A DNA stretch of 64,000 nucleotides, taken from contig NZ_LAZX01000094.1 in assembly GCF_000980895.1 (NCBI RefSeq), positions 1 to 64,000 of the forward strand. Reading direction: 5' to 3'. The notes beneath the pieces were generated by a model. The model was not told where the DNA came from and did not search any database. It saw only the letters and a program-made list of their open reading frames with translations. This document shows positions 16,800 through 24,417 of the stretch, piece by piece. Within the stretch, counting starts at the first letter, position 1; every line of letters begins with the position of its first letter. The DNA is from Sphingomonas sp. Ag1. GTDB lineage: Bacteria > Pseudomonadota > Alphaproteobacteria > Sphingomonadales > Sphingomonadaceae. The translations under genes were made by a program, and so were the position numbers.

Positions 16800-18470
16800 A
16801 TGAGCGACTCTCTTCTCGGCCTGGACGAACCCGCGCAGCCAACGCGTGGTGGGGAAGCGTATCGCGTGCTGGCGCGTAAATATCGCCCGCAGACGTTTCA
16901 GGCGCTGATCGGCCAGGAAGCGATGGTGCGGACGCTGGAGAACGCGATCCGGCGTGACCGCATCGCCCATGCCTTTCTGCTCACCGGGGTGCGTGGTGTC
17001 GGCAAGACGTCGACCGCGCGGCTGATCGCCAAGGCGCTGAACTGCATCGGCCCCGATGGCACCGGCGGGCCAACGATCGATCCCTGCGGCGTGTGCGAGC
17101 CGTGCCGCGCGATCGCGGAAGGCCGGCATATCGACGTGATCGAGATGGACGCGGCGAGCCATACCGGCATCGACGACATCCGCGAGATCATCGAGGCGTC
17201 GCGCTATGCCGCGGTGTCGGCGCGCTACAAGATCTACATCATCGACGAAGTCCACATGCTGTCCAAGGCGGCCTTCAACGGGTTGCTCAAGACGCTGGAG
17301 GAGCCGCCGGGGCATGTGAAATTCCTGTTCGCCACGACCGAGGTGAACAAGGTGCCGGTCACTGTCCTGTCGCGATGCCAAAGGTTCGACCTGCGCCGCA
17401 TCCCGGCGGAGAAGCTGGCTGAGCATTTCGCCGCGGTGAGCACGCAGGAAGGCGTGTCGGCCGAGCCCGAGGCGCTGGCGCTGATCGCGCGGGCGGCGGA
17501 GGGATCGGCGCGCGACGGCCTGTCGATCCTGGACCAGGCGATCGCCCATGCCGATACCGAGGGCAGCGGCGTATCCGCCGCCGCGGTGCGCGAGATGCTG
17601 GGGCTGTCCGACCGCGGCGCGGTGCGCGACCTGTTGGCGCTGCTGCTCGCCGGCGATGCGCCGGGGGCGCTGGCCGCGCTGCGGCGGCAATATGATTACG
17701 GCGTCGATCCCACCGGCGTGCTGCGTGCCCTGCTGGAGGCGGTGCACGGCATCACGCTGACCAAGGTCGGGACGGCCGAGGACCCGGCACAGCCCGCCGA
17801 GGAGCGCGCGGCCTATCGCGAATGGGCGGAGGCGTTATCCTTCCCGCTGCTCCACCGCCTTTGGCAATTGCTGCTGAAGGGGCATGACGAGGTGGCGCGC
17901 GCCGCGTTGCCGATCGAGGCGGCGGAAATGACGCTGCTGCGGGTGATCCATGCCCGGTCCTTGCCCGACCCGGGCGAGCTTGCCCGCGCGATCACCAAGG
18001 GGGAGGGCCCTGCCGCCACCTCGCCGCAGTCTGCCAGCGCGGCCGCACCCGCACCCGCGCCGGCGCCGGTCGCGGTGGTAGAGGAACCGGCCGCGCCCGC
18101 GATGCCCGAGACCTTTGCCGCCCTTGTCGAGCAGATGGAGGTGCATGGCCATCATCTGCTGGCCGTGCGGCTGGCACATGGGGCGCGGATCGTCAGCTAC
18201 CAGCCGCCGGAGATTGTGCTGAGCGGCACTCGGCCGATCGCCGCCGATACATTGTCGGAAACGGCGGCGGCGCTGCGGACAATCACAGGTGTCGCGTGGA
18301 AGCTCAGCCTGCTTGATGCGCCGGGTGAGCCAACGCTGAAGGAGGCGCAGGACGCCGTCGCGGAGGCGGAACGCCAGGCGGTGCTCGCCTCGCCCATCGT
18401 GCAGGCGGCAATGGAGGCGTTTCCGGACGCCGAACTTATCGATTGGCCTAACAAGAGGAACAGCGCGTGA
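16800..18470 (+). CDS. dnaX: DNA polymerase III subunits gamma/tau
   Basis: 556 residues. AAA+ clamp-loader subunit: YRVLARKYRPQTFQALIGQ, Walker A GVRGVGKT (63-70), a zinc-binding Cys set (Cys82, Cys96, Cys99, Cys102), Walker B IIDEVHML and sensor I LFATTEVNKVP. An Ala/Pro-rich linker at about 400-430 leads to a C-terminal domain expected to bind the alpha subunit, as in tau. I see no A6G-type slippery heptamer in the region where E. coli makes gamma, so a single long product is likely. GTGA overlap with ybaB at its stop. Confidence 0.97.
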   Translation: MSDSLLGLDEPAQPTRGGEAYRVLARKYRPQTFQALIGQEAMVRTLENAIRRDRIAHAFLLTGVRGVGKTSTARLIAKALNCIGPDGTGGPTIDPCGVCEPCRAIAEGRHIDVIEMDAASHTGIDDIREIIEASRYAAVSARYKIYIIDEVHMLSKAAFNGLLKTLEEPPGHVKFLFATTEVNKVPVTVLSRCQRFDLRRIPAEKLAEHFAAVSTQEGVSAEPEALALIARAAEGSARDGLSILDQAIAHADTEGSGVSAAAVREMLGLSDRGAVRDLLALLLAGDAPGALAALRRQYDYGVDPTGVLRALLEAVHGITLTKVGTAEDPAQPAEERAAYREWAEALSFPLLHRLWQLLLKGHDEVARAALPIEAAEMTLLRVIHARSLPDPGELARAITKGEGPAATSPQSASAAAPAPAPAPVAVVEEPAAPAMPETFAALVEQMEVHGHHLLAVRLAHGARIVSYQPPEIVLSGTRPIAADTLSETAAALRTITGVAWKLSLLDAPGEPTLKEAQDAVAEAERQAVLASPIVQAAMEAFPDAELIDWPNKRNSA

Positions 18471-18802
18471 AGGATATCAACGAGCTTCTCGCCGCAGCGC
18501 AGAGCGCGGCAGAGAATGTCCAGAAGCAGATGGACGAGGCGCAGAACACGCTCGACAAGATCGAGGTCGAGGGTGTTTCCGGGGGCGGCCTGGTGAAGAT
18601 CAAGGCGAGTGCCAAGGGTCGCATCCTGTCAGTATCGATCGACGATTCGCTGATCGTGCCGAGCGAGAAGCAGATGCTGGAAGATCTGGTCGCCGCAGCG
18701 TTCAACGATGCGCGCACCAAGGCAGATGCCGTGTCGTCACAGGAAATGGCGAAGATGACGAGCGGCCTGCCGCTGCCGCCGGGCTTCAAGCTGCCGTTCT
18801 GA
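18467..18802 (+). CDS. YbaB/EbfC family nucleoid-associated protein
   Basis: 111 residues from GTG 18467, overlapping the dnaX stop by four bases. Compact DNA-binding dimer family: helical N terminus (INELLAAAQSAAENVQKQMDEAQ), the conserved core VEGVSGGGLVKIKASAKGRILSVSIDDS and a Pro-rich end GLPLPPGFKLPF. EbfC binds DNA as a tweezer-like dimer. Translational coupling to dnaX is the widespread arrangement; recR, often third, is not found directly downstream here. Confidence 0.95.
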   Translation: MKDINELLAAAQSAAENVQKQMDEAQNTLDKIEVEGVSGGGLVKIKASAKGRILSVSIDDSLIVPSEKQMLEDLVAAAFNDARTKADAVSSQEMAKMTSGLPLPPGFKLPF

Positions 18803-18890
18803 TGATGTAGCCGCGGCGCGCTTCATTGCAGCGCTGGAACAACAATTGATCGGTCAACGTTGCGCTTCATCAGTAATGATGGAGAAACAC

Positions 18891-19133
18891 ATGACCGACG
18901 AACGTGTGACCGAGACCTCCACGCCGAATACGACGATCATCGAGCGGCGTGGGGGCGGTGGCGGCATGCTGATCGGGCTTGCCGTGCTGCTGGCGGTCGT
19001 GGTTGCCGCCTTCTTCCTGTTCAATCAGTCGAAGAACGACAATATGGAAACCCGGGCGATCAGCTCGGCCGCCAAGAGCGTCGGCGACACGGCCGACAAG
19101 GCTGGTGCCGCGATCGAGGGCGCTACCAAGTAA
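18891..19133 (+). CDS. Small single-pass membrane protein
   Basis: 80 residues from ATG 18891, preceded by GGAG. N-terminal polar Thr-rich stretch, ERRGGGGGM, one membrane helix (LIGLAVLLAVVVAAFFLF), then about 35 polar residues with repeated Ala/Lys/Asp (SAAKSVGDTADKAGAAIEGA) that could form an amphipathic helix on the outer side. No named family. Its terminal stretch resembles short coiled or LEA-like repeats. It converges with mtgA, leaving only nine bases between stop codons. Confidence 0.72.
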   Translation: MTDERVTETSTPNTTIIERRGGGGGMLIGLAVLLAVVVAAFFLFNQSKNDNMETRAISSAAKSVGDTADKAGAAIEGATK

Positions 19134-19142
19134 TTTCGTCGA

Positions 19143-19832
19143 TCAGGGGTTGGGCGGCCGGATACAGGCGTCCAGCCCCTGCCGGCGGACCACGCCGACG
19201 TAGCGAGCGATCGTATTGCCGTGGCGGCGGACAAAGCCGCTGGGCGCGACAGCCTCGCGCTTCTTCGGCAAGGGCAGTACCGCGGCGATGCGGGCCGCCT
19301 CGGTCGGCGTCAGCTTGCTCGCCGAGTGATTGAAATAGCGCTGCGCGCCCGCCTCGGCGCCATAGGTGCCGATGCCGGTTTCCGCGACGTTGAGATAGAC
19401 CTCCATGATCCGCCGCTTGCCCCAGACCGCCTCGATCAGGAGGGTGAACCATGCCTCGAACGCCTTGCGGATGTAGCCGCCGCCCTGGAAGAGGAAGACG
19501 TTCTTCGCCGTCTGCTGGCTGATTGTGGAGCCCCCGCGAATCCGGCCTCCTTGCGCGTTGCGATAGGCGGCGCCGGCAATCGCCTCCAGGTCGAAGCCGT
19601 GATGGCTGCAGAATTTGGCGTCCTCCCCGGCGATCGCGGCCCGCGCCATGTCGGGATCGATCCGATCGAGCGGCATCCATTGCTTGGTGACGGAGCGGCC
19701 GGCCAGGAGATCGCCGAGCATCGTGAAGGTGAACGGCGGCGGCACGAAGCGGAGCGCGACGACCAGCAACACCGACAGGGCGACGAACCAGAACGCCGCC
19801 TTCAGCAACCATCGTAGCACGCGTGTAGCCAT
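19143..19832 (-). CDS. mtgA: Monofunctional biosynthetic peptidoglycan transglycosylase
   Basis: 229 residues. Family GT51 glycosyltransferase polymerising lipid II into glycan strands at the periplasmic face. An N-terminal membrane anchor (FWFVALSVLLVVALRFV) precedes the catalytic domain: catalytic Glu in AIAGEDAKFCSHHGFD, GGSTISQQTAKN, the second Glu region in KRRIMEVYLNVAETG and the YFNHSASKLTPTEAARIAA block. There is no transpeptidase domain, so it is MtgA rather than a class A PBP. Normal length. Divergent from the LysR gene, 268 bases apart. Confidence 0.95.
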   Translation of the reverse strand: MATRVLRWLLKAAFWFVALSVLLVVALRFVPPPFTFTMLGDLLAGRSVTKQWMPLDRIDPDMARAAIAGEDAKFCSHHGFDLEAIAGAAYRNAQGGRIRGGSTISQQTAKNVFLFQGGGYIRKAFEAWFTLLIEAVWGKRRIMEVYLNVAETGIGTYGAEAGAQRYFNHSASKLTPTEAARIAAVLPLPKKREAVAPSGFVRRHGNTIARYVGVVRRQGLDACIRPPNP

Positions 19833-20100
19833 GCCGTGACGCTAAGCGCCAAACGCCGCCGGGCGCAACGGGGCGGAAGCTGCGGCGATTGCCCGGGTCG
19901 CGGGGTGCCGCTGTTTCATTGATGCCATGGGACGTGCCGATTGTGGTCGGACACATGCAAAAGGCATAAGCAGGTTAGAACAAAAAGTTATGTTCCAGGT
20001 CGCCAGAGGTCTGGCGAAAACGCTGCTCGATCTGATAACGTTCCTTCATAACCATAAAACGCCGCAGCAGGGACGAGAGCAAGATCAACCGGGGAGCGTC

Positions 20101-21036
20101 ATGAACCTGCGCCACATCGAGGTGTTTCACGCCGTCTATTCCGTGGGATCGATCAGCGGTGCGTCGCGTCTGCTGAATGTATCCCAGCCATCGGTCAGCA
20201 AGATCGTGAAGCATGCCGAAAGCCGGCTCGGCTTCCGGTTGTTCACCCTGGTGCGCGGCCGGCTGACCCCGACCGAGGAAGCGCATATCCTGTTTCGCGA
20301 GGTGGACGATCTGCACAGCCGGATCGACACCTTCCAGCGGGCGGCGCGCAACCTGCGCTCGCCGTCGGAGGGGCATATCCGGATCGGTGTGCTTCCCTCG
20401 CTGGCGCTGGCGAAGCTGCCGCGCGCGATCTCGGTCTTTCGGCAGAAGTGGCCGCGTGTGACCTTTGAGGTGTCGGCGATCCACCATGACGAATTCCGCG
20501 CGGCGCTGATGTCGCGCGAGTGCGACTTCGTGATTGGTCACCATGCGGTAGGTGACCCCGAGATCGCTGCCTTCTCGCTCGGGCAGGGGTGCGTCGGCGC
20601 GCTGTTCGTCGAGGGCATGTTTGACCGTGATTTAAGTGCGATACCGATCGATCTTCTGCGCAGCCAGGAACTGATCGGGCTCGCGCCGAGCGTGTCGATC
20701 GGCGACCTGATTGCACCTGTCATGGCCGGCACGCTGAAGAGCACACCCGCGATCCAGGTGAAGTCCGTCTATATCGCGGCGGCGCTGGCGCGGAGTGGAT
20801 CGGGGGTTGCGATCGTCGACCAGTTCACCGCTCAGGCCTTTGTCGGTGACGACCTGCATTTCCGCCCCGTCGAACCGGCCGTGACCTTTGGCCTGTCGGT
20901 CCAGCATCTCTCCGCGCATCCGCTGTCGCGGGTCGCGCGCAGCTTCACCGACCTCATGGCGGGGATGATCGAGGCGCAGGGGCCGAGCGCCGAGCGGGAT
21001 GATTGCCGAAATGCTATGGGTGCCCGCCAACACTGA
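20101..21036 (+). CDS. LysR family transcriptional regulator
   Basis: 311 residues from ATG 20101, preceded by GGGGAG. Winged helix-turn-helix at the N terminus (LRHIEVFHAVYSVGSISGAS then LLNVSQPSVSKIVKHAESRL), followed by a periplasmic-binding-protein-like effector domain (GHIRIGVLPSLALAKLPRAI). It is followed in the same direction by D-cysteine desulfhydrase and racemase genes, so it probably controls them in response to an amino acid; no operator is obvious. The 268-base stretch upstream contains no gene and includes a T-rich section (ACAAAAAGTTATGTTCC) that may hold its promoter. The open frame continues upstream but without regulator homology. Confidence 0.92.
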   Translation: MNLRHIEVFHAVYSVGSISGASRLLNVSQPSVSKIVKHAESRLGFRLFTLVRGRLTPTEEAHILFREVDDLHSRIDTFQRAARNLRSPSEGHIRIGVLPSLALAKLPRAISVFRQKWPRVTFEVSAIHHDEFRAALMSRECDFVIGHHAVGDPEIAAFSLGQGCVGALFVEGMFDRDLSAIPIDLLRSQELIGLAPSVSIGDLIAPVMAGTLKSTPAIQVKSVYIAAALARSGSGVAIVDQFTAQAFVGDDLHFRPVEPAVTFGLSVQHLSAHPLSRVARSFTDLMAGMIEAQGPSAERDDCRNAMGARQH

Positions 21037-21189
21037 AAGCTTGTCGAACAACGGCCTGCTGTGTGAACTGCGGTGCAGGAGATCGATCCAGTCCCCATGA
21101 CGGCCGAAGACGGCGCTGGACGATCGTGGAACACCAAAGGGTCGTCCGGGCGTTGAACGCCCCGACCAGCAGGATCGGAGCCGACCATC

Positions 21190-22200
21190 ATGAATCTCGC
21201 GCGTTTCGCGCGCCGGCGCTACACGCCCGGCGCAACCCCGATCGAGCCCATGCCGCATCTGACCAAGGCGCTCGGCGGGCCGGAGCTCTTCATCAAGCGT
21301 GACGACCTGCTCGGCCTGACCGGTGGGGGCAACAAGACCCGCAAGCTCGAATTCCTGGTTGCGGATGCGCTGGCGCAGGGCGCGGATACGCTGATCACGG
21401 TCGGCGCAGTGCAGAGCAACCATTGCCGCCTGACGCTGGCCGCCGCGGTTCGCGAGGGGCTGAAATGCCGCCTCGTGCTCGAGCAGCGTGTGCCGGACAG
21501 CTATGACAAGACCGCGTCGGGCAACAATTTACTGTTCGACCTGCTCGGCGTCGAGGCCGTGACGGTGGTCGCGCTGGGCGATGATCTTCAGGCCGCGATG
21601 GAGAAGATCGCCGGCGACCTCGCGGCCGAGGGGCGGCGCGGCTACATCATCCCCGGTGGCGGCTCCAACCCGCTGGGCGCGCTCGGCTATGTCGCCTGCG
21701 CCGAGGAAATCCTTCAGCAGTCGTTTGCCGATGGCGTCGCGTTTGACCGGATCGTCGTGGCGAGCGGCAGCGCCGGTACCCATGCGGGGATCGTCGCCGG
21801 CCTGATCGGCAACAGCGCGGGCATCCCGGTGACGGGCGTCAACGTGCGGCGTCCCCGCGCGGAGCAGGAGGCGAATGTGCTTCGCCTGGCGCGGGAGGTT
21901 GCCGCGCTGGCCGGGGTCGTTCCCGAGATCACGCCGGACGAGATCGAATGCCGCGACGAATGGGTCGGGCCCGGCTATTCGCTGCCGACCGAGGAGATGG
22001 TCGAGGCGGTACGCCTGTTCGCCTCGCTCGAAGGGGTGCTGCTGGATCCGGTTTATACCGGGAAGGCGGCGGCGGGGCTGATCGGCATGGTCCGTTCCGG
22101 CGAGATCCACGCGGATGAGCGCGTGCTCTTTGTCCACACCGGTGGCTCGCCGGCGCTCTATGCATACCAGCCGCTGTTTACCGGCGACGCTGCCTTCTGA
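21190..22200 (+). CDS. dcyD: D-cysteine desulfhydrase (ACC deaminase family)
   Basis: 336 residues. Fold type II PLP enzyme. PLP-binding Lys49 in GGGNKTRKLEF, SNHCRLTLAAA for substrate carboxylate, phosphate-binding SGSAGTHAGI and C-terminal VHTGGSPALYAY. These match D-cysteine desulfhydrase (D-cysteine to pyruvate, sulfide and ammonia) and the related ACC deaminases and L-cysteate sulfo-lyases; I favour DcyD because of the GNN-LLFD context and adjacent racemase, but true substrate is uncertain. GGAG ribosome binding site. Its stop overlaps the racemase ATG by one base (TGATG). Confidence 0.87.
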   Translation: MNLARFARRRYTPGATPIEPMPHLTKALGGPELFIKRDDLLGLTGGGNKTRKLEFLVADALAQGADTLITVGAVQSNHCRLTLAAAVREGLKCRLVLEQRVPDSYDKTASGNNLLFDLLGVEAVTVVALGDDLQAAMEKIAGDLAAEGRRGYIIPGGGSNPLGALGYVACAEEILQQSFADGVAFDRIVVASGSAGTHAGIVAGLIGNSAGIPVTGVNVRRPRAEQEANVLRLAREVAALAGVVPEITPDEIECRDEWVGPGYSLPTEEMVEAVRLFASLEGVLLDPVYTGKAAAGLIGMVRSGEIHADERVLFVHTGGSPALYAYQPLFTGDAAF

Positions 22201-22922
22201 TGACCGACCACCCGCTGGCGATCGGCGTGCTGGGGGGCATGGGCCCCGCCGCGACGATCGATTTCATGGCGAAGGTCCTGCGCCACTCGCAACGCGGCGC
22301 AGCGCGGGAGCAGGACAATGTGCGGGTGATTGCCGACAGCAATCCCGCGCTGCCCGATCGCAATGCCGCGATCGCGGGCACCGGTCCGTCGCCGGCCCCG
22401 GCGCTCGCCGCGATGGCGCGCGGGTTGGCGGCGGCGGGGGCGGGCGTGCTGGCGATGCCATGCAACGCCGCGCACGCCTTTGCCGATGCGGTGCGCGCCG
22501 CCACGCCGCTGCCCTTCGTTCACCTGATCGACGAGGCAGTGGCCGCCGTCCGTCGCCGCCATCCCGAGGCGCGGCGGATCGGCGTCCTTGCCGTCGCTGG
22601 CGCGGCGGAAGCGAAGCTGTACGAACGCGCGCTGGATGCGGCCGGGCTCACCGCTGTCACACCCGACGATGCGGCACGGGCAGCGTTCATGGACGCGATC
22701 TGGCAAATCAAGCGGGGCGAGCTTGATGTGGGCACGGCTGGGGTACGCGCAACGGCGCACCACCTGCTGGATCAGGGCGCAGAGATTATCATCGCCGGCT
22801 GTACCGAAGTGCCGCTGGTGATCGCCGACGGCGAGCTTCCCGTGCCGCTGATCGACGCCACCGACGTTCTTGCCGAGCGCACGGTCGCATATGCGCGGGG
22901 TGAGTGGGGGCGAGGCGCTTAG
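22200..22922 (+). CDS. Aspartate/glutamate racemase family protein
   Basis: 240 residues, starting within the desulfhydrase stop. PLP-independent two-cysteine racemase: IGVLGGMGPAATIDF at the N terminus, first catalytic Cys in AMPCNAAHAF, second in IAGCTEVPLV, both conserved. Interconverts L- and D- forms of aspartate, glutamate or a related amino acid. Coupling to a D-cysteine desulfhydrase suggests that the two handle D-amino acids together, perhaps with the two peptidases downstream feeding the pool. Length is normal (about 230). Confidence 0.9.
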   Translation: MTDHPLAIGVLGGMGPAATIDFMAKVLRHSQRGAAREQDNVRVIADSNPALPDRNAAIAGTGPSPAPALAAMARGLAAAGAGVLAMPCNAAHAFADAVRAATPLPFVHLIDEAVAAVRRRHPEARRIGVLAVAGAAEAKLYERALDAAGLTAVTPDDAARAAFMDAIWQIKRGELDVGTAGVRATAHHLLDQGAEIIIAGCTEVPLVIADGELPVPLIDATDVLAERTVAYARGEWGRGA

Positions 22923-23123
22923 CCTGCGGTTATGCGACGTTGAACAATCAATCAGTTCCCTGACGCAATTGGCACTCGTCCCCGCCACTTTCGTGAGTAG
23001 CATGCGGTGAACAGGCGATCGTGACTGCAAGAGCGGCGCGACGCACATGGTGCCGACTTGGCGGTACCGGCGACATGGTGGTCGCCGCGATCGCCGGCGG
23101 TACATCGCAACGAGGGGGCATGA

Positions 23124-24398
23124 ATGAAGACGCTGTTGACCTTGGCATTGCTGGCGAGCGCGATGGCGCCGGCAGCGGCAGTCGCGCAGAACCGGGACGC
23201 AGCAGCCAAGCAGTTCCTGTCCAGCCCCAAGTTCGCCGCCGCCAAGGCCAAGCTTGCCGCCGATCACGATCGCGTCGTGGCGGATGTCATCACGCTGACC
23301 GAGATTGAAGCGCCGCCCTTCAAGGAAGCCAAGCGCGCCGCCGCATTCCTGGAGATGCTGCGCGCCGAAGGGCTGACCGACCTGACCACCGACGCGGAAG
23401 GCAATGTGTACGGCACCCGCAAGGGCACCGGCGGCGGGCCGCTGATCGTCATCACCGCGCACCTTGATACGGTGTTCCCCGAAGGCACCAACGTGAAGGT
23501 GCGGCGTGAAGGCAACATGCTCTACGCGCCGGGCATCGGCGATGACACGTCGAGCCTGCCGGTGCTGCTGGCGTTCATCCGCGCGATGAACGAGGCGAAG
23601 TTCACCACCAAGTCGGACATCGTCTTCATGGGCAATGTCGGCGAGGAAGGGCCGGGCGATCTGCGCGGCACGCGCTATCTGTTCACCAAGGGGCCGCTGA
23701 AGGATCGGATCGGCTACTTCATCTCGCTGGAGCCGGGGCGCGCGGGGCGCATCACCAATGCGGGGGTCGGATCGAAGCGCTACAAGGTGACATTCTCGGG
23801 GCCGGGCGGCCATTCGATGGGCGATTTCGGCCTGGTGAACCCCGCCTATGCCATGGCCAATGCGATGGTCGAGTTCGGCAAGATGAAGGTGCCGGCGGAA
23901 CCGCGCACCGTGTACAATGTCGGCCTGCTGGAAGGTGGCACCTCGGTCAATTCGATCCCGTTTTCGACCGCGATGACGGTGGACATGCGGTCGGTCGGCA
24001 AGGCCGAACTGGACACGGTGGAGAAGAACTTCCTCGCCATGTTGCCGGGCGCAGTAGCGGCGGAGAACGCCGCGCGGTCCACCGCCAAGGGCAAGATCAC
24101 CTATGAGGCGAAGCAGGTCGGTGACCGGCCGGTCGGCACCACGGCGTCGTCGACCGACATCGTCCAGATCGCGACCGCCGTCACCAGGGCAGCGGGCTTC
24201 ACGCCCAGCTATGGCGCGGGATCGACCGATTCCAACATTCCGATGAGCCTTGGCATCCCGGCGGTGACGCTGGGATCCGGCTTCCAGACGATGCGGGCGC
24301 ATTCGCTGGAAGAGGCGATGGTGGTCGACAAGCCAAAGGACGTGGACAGCATGGCGGTGAGCCTCGCCACATTGCTGATGCTTGCGGGGGCGAGGTAA
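23124..24398 (+). CDS. Secreted M20 family metallopeptidase
   Basis: 424 residues with a signal peptide (MKTLLTLALLASAMAPAAAVAQ). Co-catalytic zinc peptidase fold: metal ligands His and Asp in TAHLDTVFP, bridging Asp in GIGDDTS, catalytic Glu pair in NVGEEGPGDLRG, dimerisation lid insert around GPGGHSMGDFG, and His in the C-terminal region FQTMRAHSLEEA. Probably an exported di- or tripeptidase or aminopeptidase T-like enzyme. A 201-base gap separates it from the racemase gene, in which I see no gene. The M14 peptidase gene begins 19 bases after its stop, so the two form an operon. Confidence 0.9.
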   Translation: MKTLLTLALLASAMAPAAAVAQNRDAAAKQFLSSPKFAAAKAKLAADHDRVVADVITLTEIEAPPFKEAKRAAAFLEMLRAEGLTDLTTDAEGNVYGTRKGTGGGPLIVITAHLDTVFPEGTNVKVRREGNMLYAPGIGDDTSSLPVLLAFIRAMNEAKFTTKSDIVFMGNVGEEGPGDLRGTRYLFTKGPLKDRIGYFISLEPGRAGRITNAGVGSKRYKVTFSGPGGHSMGDFGLVNPAYAMANAMVEFGKMKVPAEPRTVYNVGLLEGGTSVNSIPFSTAMTVDMRSVGKAELDTVEKNFLAMLPGAVAAENAARSTAKGKITYEAKQVGDRPVGTTASSTDIVQIATAVTRAAGFTPSYGAGSTDSNIPMSLGIPAVTLGSGFQTMRAHSLEEAMVVDKPKDVDSMAVSLATLLMLAGAR

Positions 24399-24417
24399 AC
24401 AGGGGGAGCAGATCACG

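Noticed and set aside
17990..18010. Programmed frameshift site in dnaX for a gamma product
   Set aside because: No A AAA AAG-type heptamer; the CAAGGGGG run has no adjacent stimulatory signal that I can support.
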